NCBI GenBank assembly: GCA_031272615.1
Contig: JAISTL010000153.1
Coordinates: 1-18,869, forward strand
Source of the DNA: Methylobacteriaceae bacterium
Lineage (GTDB): Bacteria; Pseudomonadota; Alphaproteobacteria; Rhizobiales; Beijerinckiaceae
Length of the DNA: 18,869 bases
Direction of reading: 5' to 3'
In this document: positions 7,462 through 14,127 of the stretch, one piece after another
Layout of the letters: each line of letters opens with the position of its first letter
Position numbering within the stretch: the stretch's first letter is position 1
Notes under the pieces: generated by a model
Told to the model about the DNA's origin: nothing
Database searches by the model: none
What the model saw: the letters and a program-made list of their open reading frames with translations, nothing else
Program-made: the position numbers and the translations under genes

Positions 7462-8703
7462 ATGGCTTCACCCCATGAGAACACCACACCGCGGGGAACC
7501 TTTTCTTCCCTGCGCAACCGGGATTTCCGGCTGCTTTGGCTCGGCATGCTGCTGTCCCATACCGGTGACTGGGTTGATCAGGTGGCGTTGAACTGGCTGG
7601 TTCTGCAGATGACCGGCTCACCGACCTATCTCGGCATTCTGCATCTGCTGCGCGGCGTTGCCCTGTTTAGCCTGTCGCTGGTCGGCGGCGTCGTGGCTGA
7701 CCGCAGTGACCGCCGCCTGATGCTGGTGATGACGCAGCTGGGCTTCATGTGCATCGCCCTTGCGTTCGTGGCCATGTCCTATCTCGATTTTCTCTGGATC
7801 AGCCTCATCTTCACCCTGTCGTTCATACGCGGCGGGGTGATGGCGTTCAACCTGCCGGCCCGCCACACGCTGGTTTCCGATCTGGTGCCTCAGGAGCTGC
7901 TGCCCAACGCCGTTGCCCTGATGTCCGTGACCCTCAACCTCACAAAGATCATCGGCCCGGCCATCGGCGGGTTGATTGTGGCCGCTTACGGAGTGCAGGT
8001 GTGTTTCGTCGTCAACGCCGCCAGTTTCGTCTTTGTGTTCTGCGCCCTTTCGTTCATCAGAAAACCGGACGTCATGGTTCGCGACGCCAGGGAGCAGCCC
8101 AATCCGCTCGGCAGCCTGTTCGAGGGCTTCGGATATGTCAAGCAGCAAAAGAACGTGCTGTGGCTGTTGGTCATCGCCTATGTCACGATGTTCCTCGGGC
8201 ATCCCTATATCCAGCTGCTGGCGGTGTTTGCCGACCGCGTCTATGACATCGGCCCCCGGGGCTTCGGCCTGCTGGTTTCGACGTCGGGTTTCGGCGCGGT
8301 GGTTGGCGGCTTGTGTGTGGCGACGTTCCCGGCCCTGGCCAAACAGGCGCGGCTGATGCTGATCTGTGTGGCGATCTACGGCCTGTTCCTGCTGCTGTTT
8401 TCCATCAACTCCATCACCATGCTGGCGTTTCCGCTGCTGTTCGGCGCCGGCATGATGCAGATCGCCTACGGCACATCGAACAACGCCATTCTGCAGCTGT
8501 CCACCGAGCGTCACATGCGCGGCCGGGTGCTCTCCATGCTGTTCCTGGCCCGCGGCATGGTTTCGCTGGGCACGGCGTTTCTCGCCGCCATGGCCGATAT
8601 CATCGGCGTTCAGGCCGCTCTGGGGTTCGCCGCCATCCTGATTCTGGCGACTACCGTGAGCGCCAATATTTTTCTCCCGAACCTGCGCAAACTCTCGGTG
8701 TGA
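7462..8703 (+). CDS. MFS transporter, EntS/MFS_3-like, copy 1
   Basis: A 413-residue inner-membrane transporter of the major facilitator superfamily with about 12 hydrophobic helices. The N-terminal FSSLRNRDFRLLWLGMLLSH and the loop 2-3 motif GGVVADRSDRR (an MFS motif A variant) fit the MFS_3 group that contains the enterobactin exporter EntS; drug or metabolite efflux is the usual role, but the substrate cannot be read here. LPARHTLVSDLVPQELLPNA and a second-half loop ERHMRGRVLSM are also typical. The ATG at 7462 is preferred over the GTG at 7432 because it aligns with the start of the downstream paralogue (MASPHENTTPRGTF versus MSASDQPKATRGTF). The two copies are alike throughout and end identically in FLPNLRKLSV. 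Confidence 0.9.
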   Translation: MASPHENTTPRGTFSSLRNRDFRLLWLGMLLSHTGDWVDQVALNWLVLQMTGSPTYLGILHLLRGVALFSLSLVGGVVADRSDRRLMLVMTQLGFMCIALAFVAMSYLDFLWISLIFTLSFIRGGVMAFNLPARHTLVSDLVPQELLPNAVALMSVTLNLTKIIGPAIGGLIVAAYGVQVCFVVNAASFVFVFCALSFIRKPDVMVRDAREQPNPLGSLFEGFGYVKQQKNVLWLLVIAYVTMFLGHPYIQLLAVFADRVYDIGPRGFGLLVSTSGFGAVVGGLCVATFPALAKQARLMLICVAIYGLFLLLFSINSITMLAFPLLFGAGMMQIAYGTSNNAILQLSTERHMRGRVLSMLFLARGMVSLGTAFLAAMADIIGVQAALGFAAILILATTVSANIFLPNLRKLSV

Positions 8704-8756
8704 CGGCATCCCGCAACAACCGGTGCGCATCCCGGCGGATTCCGCCCCCGAAACCA

Positions 8757-8785
8757 TTGACCGGGGGGTTATTCAGGCATAATTA
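8757..8785 (+). promoter_or_regulatory. Candidate promoter for the second MFS gene
   Basis: TTGACC at 8757-8762 resembles a -35 element. TAATTA at 8780-8785 lies 17 bases on; the better -10 match CATAAT at 8778-8783 would give only a 15-base spacer. The -10 region is contained in a perfect 12-bp palindrome at 8777-8788, which suggests repressor control. Confidence 0.45.
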
Positions 8786-8788
8786 TGC
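8777..8788. promoter_or_regulatory. Perfect 12-bp palindrome, possible operator
   Basis: GCATAATTATGC reads the same on both strands and covers the putative -10 of the second MFS gene, 80 bases before its ATG. It is AT-rich within GC-rich DNA, as operators often are. The binding factor is unknown, and no regulator gene lies beside it in the window. Confidence 0.4.
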
Positions 8789-8867
8789 AGCCGGAAACAA
8801 GACTACAAGAATCGGCCCGGATGCCGTCAGCCGCATCTCGAGCGCACAACGGAAAGCATCAGAAAAC

Positions 8868-10109
8868 ATGTCTGCATCCGACCAGCCCAAGGCGACGCGG
8901 GGTACGTTTTCATCCCTGCGCAACCGGGATTTCCGGCTGCTGTGGGTGGGCATGATGCTCTCCTATCTCGGGGACTGGATCGATCAAATCGCGCTGAATT
9001 GGCTGGTTCTGCAGATGACCGGCTCGCCGACCTATCTCGGCATTCTCCACCTTTTGCGCGGCGTGGCGCTGTTCAGCCTGTCGCTGGTCGGCGGAGTCGT
9101 CGCCGACCGCAGTGACCGGCGCAACATGCTGATCATGACGCAAACAGGCTATATGTTCATTGCGCTGGCGTTCGTCGCCATGTCCTACCTGGATACCTTC
9201 TGGATCAGCGTCATATTCGTGCTGTCCTTCGTCCGCGGCGGGGTGACGGCCTTCAATCTGCCGGCGCGGCACACACTGGTCTCCGACCTGGTGCCGCAGG
9301 AGCTGCTGCCCAATGCCGTCGCCATGATGTCGGTGACCTTCAACCTGACCAAAATCGTCGGGCCGGCCATCGGCGGCCTGCTCATCGCCGCCTGGGGCGT
9401 CAAGGTGTGCTTTGTGGTCAATGCCGTGAGTTTCATCTTTGTGTTCTTCACCCTGTCGTTCATCCGCAAGCCGGAGGGGATTGTCCGGGATTCCAAACAA
9501 CCCGCCAATCCGCTGGCCAGCCTGATCGAGGGGTTCAGTTTCGTCAAACACGAGAAAAACGTGCTGTGGCTGCTGATTATCGCCTTCGTCACCATGTTCC
9601 TCGGGCACCCGTACATCCAGCTGCTGGCGGTGTTTGCCGACCATGTCTACGATATCGGCCCCAAAGGGTTCGGCCTGCTGGTCTCCACATCGGGCGTCGG
9701 CGCCGTTGTCGGCGGATTGTGCGTCGCCACGTTCCCGGCGCTGGCCAAACAGGCGCGGTTGATGCTGGCGTGCGTCACCGCCTACGGGCTGTTCCTGCTG
9801 CTGTTTTCGGTCAATTCCGTTGTCATGCTGGCATTCCCGCTGCTGTTCTGCGCCGGAATGATGCAGATCGCCTATGCCACGTCCAACAACGCCATTCTGC
9901 AGCTTTCCACCGAACGCCAGATGCGCGGCCGTGTCCTCAGTATGCTGTTTCTGGCGAACAGCATGGTTTCGCTGGGCACCGCGGTTCTCGCCGCCATGGC
10001 GGATGTCATCGGCGTTCAGGCGGCGATGGCGTCCGCCTGCGTTCTCATCCTGCTGACCACACTGGGCGCGCACGTGTTTCTGCCGAACCTGCGCAAACTG
10101 TCGGTGTAG
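8868..10109 (+). CDS. MFS transporter, EntS/MFS_3-like, copy 2
   Basis: A 413-residue, roughly 12-helix major facilitator protein closely similar along its full length to the gene just upstream and of the same length. It carries the same marks: FSSLRNRDFRLLWVGMMLSY, motif A variant GGVVADRSDRR, LPARHTLVSDLVPQELLPNA, ERQMRGRVLSM, and the end FLPNLRKLSV. Differences cluster in the N-terminal dozen residues, in loop residues such as GIVRDSKQPANP versus VMVRDAREQPNP, and at scattered helix positions, consistent with duplication and divergence. The ATG at 8868 (GGAAAG upstream) is chosen by alignment with copy 1; the frame stays open back to 8313, but there it only shadows copy 1. It has a separate candidate promoter. 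Substrate unknown; export is the family's usual role. Confidence 0.9.
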   Translation: MSASDQPKATRGTFSSLRNRDFRLLWVGMMLSYLGDWIDQIALNWLVLQMTGSPTYLGILHLLRGVALFSLSLVGGVVADRSDRRNMLIMTQTGYMFIALAFVAMSYLDTFWISVIFVLSFVRGGVTAFNLPARHTLVSDLVPQELLPNAVAMMSVTFNLTKIVGPAIGGLLIAAWGVKVCFVVNAVSFIFVFFTLSFIRKPEGIVRDSKQPANPLASLIEGFSFVKHEKNVLWLLIIAFVTMFLGHPYIQLLAVFADHVYDIGPKGFGLLVSTSGVGAVVGGLCVATFPALAKQARLMLACVTAYGLFLLLFSVNSVVMLAFPLLFCAGMMQIAYATSNNAILQLSTERQMRGRVLSMLFLANSMVSLGTAVLAAMADVIGVQAAMASACVLILLTTLGAHVFLPNLRKLSV

Positions 10110-10225
10110 AACGGGTTTCCGGTGGGCGGCGGCGGGCCGTCGCTCCTGCGGCGCTTTGCTCCCCTTACGCTTCTTTTCTGTTCTCAGGTTAGCCGTTTGT
10201 CTAATGGGCCCGGGACGCTTTGCAT

Positions 10226-10254
10226 TTGACATTTCAAGAGCATCGTCCCAGATT
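10226..10254 (+). promoter_or_regulatory. Candidate promoter for the first solute-binding protein gene
   Basis: A perfect -35 hexamer TTGACA at 10226-10231 is followed after 17 bases by CAGATT (10249-10254), a weak -10. A repeated GTCTAATGG motif lies about 20 bases upstream at 10199-10207. The weak -10 would fit activator dependence. Assigned by eye. Confidence 0.4.
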
Positions 10255-10301
10255 CGGGCTCCGCTCCGCCCTTATATAACAACCCTTTGGAGGACCATCC
10301 C

Positions 10302-11336
10302 GTGAATACCCTGAAATACTGCACCGCGCTCGCCTGCTCGCTGCTGGCCGTTTCCGCCGTTCAGGCGCAACAAAAGATTTTGACCGTCGGCGGTTACGGC
10401 GGCTCCTATGAAGTGCTGCTGAAAGAGAAAATCATTCCGCCCTTTGAGGCCAAGTATAACGTCAAAGTGGTGTATGTCCCCGGCAATTCCACCGAGAATC
10501 TGGCGAAGCTCCAGGCCCAGAAGGGCAATCAGGAAATCGATGTCGTGCTGTTGGACGATGGCCCGATGTATCAGGCCGACGGGCTGGGCTTCTGCGCTCC
10601 GCTGACACCCGCCAAGATTTACGACGATATCTACGATCTCGCCAAAATCAGCCCGAATGCCGTGGGGTACGGCATCGGCGTCACCGGCATCGCCTACAGT
10701 GAGGACTGGTTCAAGAAGGAAGGCTGGGAGCCGCCGACAAGCCTGAATGACCTGCTTGACCCGAAATATGATCAGATCATGTCCATCCCGCCCATCACCA
10801 ATTCCTACGGGCTCCACGCGCTCATCATGTTCGCCCGTCTCAACGGCGGCGGTGAAAAGAACATCGACCCCGGCTTCGCCGTGTTCAAGGACAAGCTGGC
10901 GCCGCGTGTGCTGGCCTTCGAGGCGTCGTCCGGCAAGATGTCCGAACTGTTCCAGTCCGGCGAAAGCGCCATTGCCGTCTGGGGCAACGGGCGCACCAAG
11001 GCGGTGACGGATTCCGGCTTCAAGCTGGGCTTCGCCTATCCGAAGGAAGGCTCCATGGCGCTGATGGTGGCGGCGTGCCCGATCGTCGACAGCGATGTCC
11101 CTGAAGAAGCCCAGGCGTTCGTGCAATATATGCTTGAGCCGCAAAACCAGTTGCCGCTCGCCGACAACCAGGCGCTGGCCCCCGTCAACAAACACGCCGA
11201 ACTCTCGGCCGAACTCCAGGCCTACATGCCCTACGGCGAAGAGGACATCAAGGGGCTGCTCGTTCCCGACTGGAAAACCGTCAACCCGCTTCGCGACGAG
11301 TGGACCAAGCGCTGGGCGCGGGAGATCGAGCGCTGA
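10302..11336 (+). CDS. ABC transporter periplasmic substrate-binding protein (PotD-like), copy 1
   Basis: A 344-residue exported protein of the extracellular solute-binding family that includes PotD/PotF and other polyamine, opine and amino-acid-derivative binders. The signal peptide MNTLKYCTALACSLLAVSAV has probable cleavage VQA|Q. The mature protein begins ILTVGGYGGSYE, followed by VPGNSTENLAKLQAQKGNQE, DVVLLDDGPMYQA, WFKKEGWEPPTSLNDLLDPK and IPPITNSYGLHALI, all typical of this clade. It starts with GTG at 10302, 7 bases after GGAGGA (10289-10294); the paralogue at 12904 has the same GTG-AAT-ACY start, which confirms the choice. No cognate permease directly follows; it probably shares the transporter encoded from 14128 onward. 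A hairpin follows the stop, then an IS element. Ligand unknown. Confidence 0.9.
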   Translation: MNTLKYCTALACSLLAVSAVQAQQKILTVGGYGGSYEVLLKEKIIPPFEAKYNVKVVYVPGNSTENLAKLQAQKGNQEIDVVLLDDGPMYQADGLGFCAPLTPAKIYDDIYDLAKISPNAVGYGIGVTGIAYSEDWFKKEGWEPPTSLNDLLDPKYDQIMSIPPITNSYGLHALIMFARLNGGGEKNIDPGFAVFKDKLAPRVLAFEASSGKMSELFQSGESAIAVWGNGRTKAVTDSGFKLGFAYPKEGSMALMVAACPIVDSDVPEEAQAFVQYMLEPQNQLPLADNQALAPVNKHAELSAELQAYMPYGEEDIKGLLVPDWKTVNPLRDEWTKRWAREIER

Positions 11337-11347
11337 CTTCTCCCGGT

Positions 11348-11398
11348 GGATGCCCGGCGGGACTTTGCCGCCGAAGCGAAGCTTACAGCCGGGCATCC
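11348..11398. repeat. Long hairpin downstream of the first binding-protein gene
   Basis: GGATGCCCGGC (11348-11358) and GCCGGGCATCC (11388-11398) are perfect 11-bp inverted copies separated by 29 bases. It lies 11 bases after the stop codon. No T-run follows, so it may protect the 3' end of the message or act as an inefficient terminator instead of a classical one. Confidence 0.6.
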
Positions 11399-11433
11399 AT
11401 TGGTCTAATGGAAGAATGTCTAATAGAACAACG

Positions 11434-11439
11434 TATAAT
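11434..11439 (+). promoter_or_regulatory. Perfect -10 hexamer beside the IS left end
   Basis: TATAAT at 11434-11439 matches the sigma-70 -10 consensus, but no good -35 lies 15-19 bases upstream. Initiation would fall almost exactly at the IS boundary (11446). Before insertion it could have driven the second binding-protein gene; now it would transcribe into the transposase leader. Confidence 0.35.
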
Positions 11440-11445
11440 GGATAT

Positions 11446-11461
11446 GGACACCACCGGAAAC
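11446..11461 (+). repeat. IS left terminal inverted repeat
   Basis: Pairs with 12778-12793 with one A/T mismatch at the ninth base. The ATAT immediately outside is repeated at the other end. Confidence 0.85.
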
Positions 11462-11520
11462 TTGCACGAATCGAGAGACTGTGATTCAGTCCCCATGGAT
11501 TTGAATAAGGGGATTTTGCG

Positions 11521-12624
11521 ATGACAGGTCAATTGCGATTTTTTGATCTTGAGAGGTGGCTTGAGGAGTATTCAGCGGAGGGTGACCCGCTTGAGGCGTA
11601 TAGCCGGGAGGTTGATTTTGAGATTCTTCGGAAGGATTTGGAACGCTTGGTGGTGCATAGTGGCACGGAGAAGGGAGGCCGTCCTGGTTATGACGTGGTA
11701 TTGAAGTTTAAGATATTGTTTTTGCAGAGTTTATACAATTTATCGTTGCATGAGACGCGTCATCAGCTACGGGATCGTTTGAGTTGGTTGAGGTTTTGCG
11801 GACTGACGGTTGGTGACAGCCTTCCGGATGAGAATACGCTGTGGGATTTTCGTGAAGCGTTGATAAAGAGCGGTGCTTTTGATGAGTTGTTTGCTCGTCT
11901 TGATGAGGAGATTACACGGCGGGGGTATTTGGCGATGGGCGGCCAGATTGTTGATGCCAGTATTATACCAGCACCGAAGCAGCATAACACGGAGGCTGAG
12001 AAGCAAGCACTGAAGGAGGGTCGGATCCCCGAGGAGTGGCTGAAGCACCCGAAGAAGCTTGCGCAGAAGGATCTGGATGCGCGCTGGACGGTGAAGCAAA
12101 AGCCCGGGCGGACGGTTGACGGCCGGAAGGTCCCTGGTCTGGTGATACCGTATTATGGCTTCAAGGCGCATCTGGCGTCTGACGTGGCGCACGGGATGAT
12201 CCGGCGGAAGATAACGACGGATGCGGCGGCGGCGGATGGTCCTGTTTTGCGGCAGGGGCTTGTATTGGCGCGGAATACGTGCGCGAAGATTTGGGGGGAC
12301 AAAGCCTATCGGTCGGAGGAGAATGAAGCGTATTTGGAGGCGCACGGCAAGGTGAGCGAAATCCACCGCCGTAAACCGTTGGGGAAACCGATGCCGAAAC
12401 ACATAAGTCGGGGGAACAAGAGGAAATCGAAGATACGCTCGGCGATTGAGCATGTTTTTGCGGCGATAAAGAGCGGTCCGGGTTTTACCATACGCACCAT
12501 CGGTTTGGCGCGGGCCGATGCGGCCATCACGCTGAAGTGCATGTGCTACAACATTAAACGGTTTGTCTATCTGGAAGAGCAACGAATACGGAAGGAGGCG
12601 GCTTTGGCGGCATCCTCGGCTTAA
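11521..12624 (+). CDS. IS5-family DDE transposase
   Basis: A complete 367-residue transposase. The N-terminus MTGQLRFFDLERWLEEYSAE, followed by GGRPGYDVVLKFKILFLQSL and DENTLWDFREAL, is typical of the IS5 group. The RNase H-like catalytic core has the expected acidic triad: D145 in QIVDASIIPAPKQ, D260 in IWGDKAYRS and E310 in RSAIEHVFAAIK. PYYGFKAHLASD precedes the second Asp, as in relatives. AAGGGG at 11507-11512 is a good ribosome binding site for the ATG at 11521. No frameshift or stop interrupts it, so the element may still be mobile. Its codons favour T- and A-ending triplets and GTT/TTT/GAT far more than the surrounding genes, a sign of foreign origin. Confidence 0.95.
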   Translation: MTGQLRFFDLERWLEEYSAEGDPLEAYSREVDFEILRKDLERLVVHSGTEKGGRPGYDVVLKFKILFLQSLYNLSLHETRHQLRDRLSWLRFCGLTVGDSLPDENTLWDFREALIKSGAFDELFARLDEEITRRGYLAMGGQIVDASIIPAPKQHNTEAEKQALKEGRIPEEWLKHPKKLAQKDLDARWTVKQKPGRTVDGRKVPGLVIPYYGFKAHLASDVAHGMIRRKITTDAAAADGPVLRQGLVLARNTCAKIWGDKAYRSEENEAYLEAHGKVSEIHRRKPLGKPMPKHISRGNKRKSKIRSAIEHVFAAIKSGPGFTIRTIGLARADAAITLKCMCYNIKRFVYLEEQRIRKEAALAASSA

Positions 12625-12777
12625 CCGCGGGCGGACTCTGCCCAAAACCCGAAAAAAGCACAGAAATACCGCGAAAACTGCTCAAAATCCCCACCCGTAA
12701 GAGCTCATCCACGATCATCATCAAGGAAAATCATCCCCAACTCCCGCAAAACCAAGCGAAACACCAAAAATCAGGTG

Positions 12778-12793
12778 GTTTCCGGAGGTGTCC
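12778..12793 (-). repeat. IS right terminal inverted repeat
   Basis: Inverted copy of 11446-11461 with one mismatch. It is preceded by about 150 non-coding, A/C-rich bases after the transposase stop. Confidence 0.85.
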
Positions 12794-12903
12794 ATATGAC
12801 TGCCTGCATTGACTAATAGCATATTCTGCGACACGGTTCTCTATTCTACCCCGCGGGACCGGATGCTGCATCATATTCGCATTCTTCCACAAGGAGACAT
12901 CCA

Positions 12904-13938
12904 GTGAATACTCTCAAATACTGCATGGCGTTCGCCTGCTCTTTCCTCGCCTTGGAGTCGGTCTGCGCTCAGGAGAAGACCCTGACCGTGGGCATGTACG
13001 GCGGTTCATGGGAAACGGTTTTCAAGGAGAAGATTATTCCTGTGTTCGAGACTGCGAACAAGGTCAAGGTGGAGGTCGTTCCCGGCAATTCCACCGAGAA
13101 TCTTGCTCGTCTGCAGGCCCAGAAGGGGAACCAGGAACTGGACGTCGTCATTCTCGATGACGGCCCCATGTATCAGGCGGTCGCTCTCGGTTTCTGCGCG
13201 CCTTTGGCCAAGGCTCCGATTTACGACGAGGTTTATGACCTGGCCAAATTCAGCCCGAACGCGGTGGGCGTCTCCGTCGCCGCCACCGGTTACACCATCA
13301 ACACCGAGTGGTTCAAGAAGGAAGGCTGGGATGAGCCCTCCAGCTGGGCGGACCTGCAGGACCCGAAGTACAATCAGGTTCTTGTCATCCCGCCCATCAA
13401 CAATACCTACGGGTTGCACGCCCTTGTCATGACCGCCCGACTCAACGGCGGCGATGAGAAGAACATTGACGTCGGCTTTTCGGTGATGAAGGAGAAAATC
13501 GCGCCGCAGGTTCTCGTTTTTGAACCCAGCGCCGGTAAAATGTCGGAACTGTTCCAGTCGAACGATATCGCCATCGCCATCTGGGGCTCCGGGCGCGCCT
13601 ATCCGCTGGCGCAGACCGGCTTTCCCGCCAAGTTCGTTTATCCCAAGGAGGGCGCTGTCGTTCTGATGGTCACCGCCTGTCCGGTTGTGGGCAGCGACGT
13701 TCCGGAACTGGCCGACGCGTTCATTCAGCACATGCTGTCAAAAGATGTGCAGGAACTGCTCGCCATCGAGCAGGCCTACGGACCGGCCAACAAAACGGTC
13801 AAGCTTCCGGAAGAAATCGCCGCCAACATCCCTTATGGTGACGACAAAATCGGAAAAATGCAGAAAATGGATTGGGATACCATCAATCCGCTGCGCGAGG
13901 AATGGACCAAGCGCTGGGCGCGGGAGATCGAACGGTAA
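12904..13938 (+). CDS. ABC transporter periplasmic substrate-binding protein (PotD-like), copy 2
   Basis: A 344-residue paralogue, of identical length, of the binding protein encoded at 10302-11336. The signal peptide MNTLKYCMAFACSFLALESV is probably cut after VCA; the Cys there is not in a proper lipobox. The clade motifs are kept: TLTVGMYGGSWE, VPGNSTENLARLQAQKGNQE, DDGPMYQA, EWFKKEGWDEPSSWADLQDP and IPPINNTYGLHALV. The C-terminus EWTKRWAREIER is identical to that of copy 1. Residues differ around sites that usually line the ligand pocket (GYGGSYE/MYGGSWE, TNSYG/NNTYG, WGNGR/WGSGR), so specificity may have shifted. The start is GTG at 12904, after AAGGAG. It heads the transporter-dehydrogenase operon, separated from the ATPase by a terminator-like hairpin that would favour high binding-protein expression. 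Confidence 0.9.
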   Translation: MNTLKYCMAFACSFLALESVCAQEKTLTVGMYGGSWETVFKEKIIPVFETANKVKVEVVPGNSTENLARLQAQKGNQELDVVILDDGPMYQAVALGFCAPLAKAPIYDEVYDLAKFSPNAVGVSVAATGYTINTEWFKKEGWDEPSSWADLQDPKYNQVLVIPPINNTYGLHALVMTARLNGGDEKNIDVGFSVMKEKIAPQVLVFEPSAGKMSELFQSNDIAIAIWGSGRAYPLAQTGFPAKFVYPKEGAVVLMVTACPVVGSDVPELADAFIQHMLSKDVQELLAIEQAYGPANKTVKLPEEIAANIPYGDDKIGKMQKMDWDTINPLREEWTKRWAREIER

Positions 13939-13961
13939 CCCGCCCGACGATACGCTTTTTG

Positions 13962-13993
13962 GGGAGGCCGGACAAATCCGCCTCCCGGTTTTT
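13962..13993 (+). terminator. Terminator/attenuator between binding protein and ABC ATPase genes
   Basis: GGGAGG (13962-13967) pairs with CCTCCC (13981-13986), continued inside by CGGA/TCCG around a CAAA loop with one bulged C, and is followed by GGTTTTT (13987-13993). Binding-protein genes are often followed by partial terminators that reduce expression of the membrane components, which fits this position. Confidence 0.75.
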
Positions 13994-14127
13994 GAAATGG
14001 AGCGGCCGATGACGGAGACAGCGTGCTCCGCTTCGGCCGAAAGACGTTGAGGAATATGAGTTATGGTTGAATTATCGCCGTTTTGTTTCCGCGCTTCCCC
14101 TGCTCCCGCTTGCGGACGGTAACGGCC

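Larger units (their letters stand above)
7462..10109 (+). repeat. Direct tandem gene duplication of the MFS transporter
   Basis: Copy 1 (7462-8703) and copy 2 (8868-10109) have identical length and long near-identical DNA blocks, for example 7506-7541 versus 8912-8947 and the region around GGTTCTGCAGATGACCGGCT at 7600 and 9004. Many differences are synonymous third-position changes, so the duplication is not recent but both copies appear to have stayed under selection. Confidence 0.85.
11446..12793 (+). mobile_element. Intact IS5-family insertion sequence
   Basis: A 1348-base element containing one full-length transposase gene. The terminal inverted repeats are GGACACCACCGGAAAC (11446-11461) and GTTTCCGGAGGTGTCC (12778-12793), 16 bp with one mismatch. 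They are flanked by ATAT on both sides (11442-11445 and 12794-12797), which fits a 4-bp target duplication; since ATAT is its own reverse complement it could instead be the outer end of a 20-bp inverted repeat. Base composition and codon use differ visibly from neighbouring genes. It lies between the two paralogous solute-binding protein genes. Confidence 0.9.

Noticed and set aside
8313..8867. Upstream in-frame extension of the second MFS gene by 185 codons
   Set aside because: This part overlaps the first MFS gene in another frame and encodes nothing recognisable; the paralogue alignment fixes the start at 8868.
12952..12975. Possible lipoprotein lipobox (SVCAQ) in the second binding protein
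   Set aside because: The residues before Cys (E-S-V) do not fit the L-[AS]-[GA]-C pattern, and copy 1 has no Cys there; ordinary signal peptidase I cleavage is more likely.
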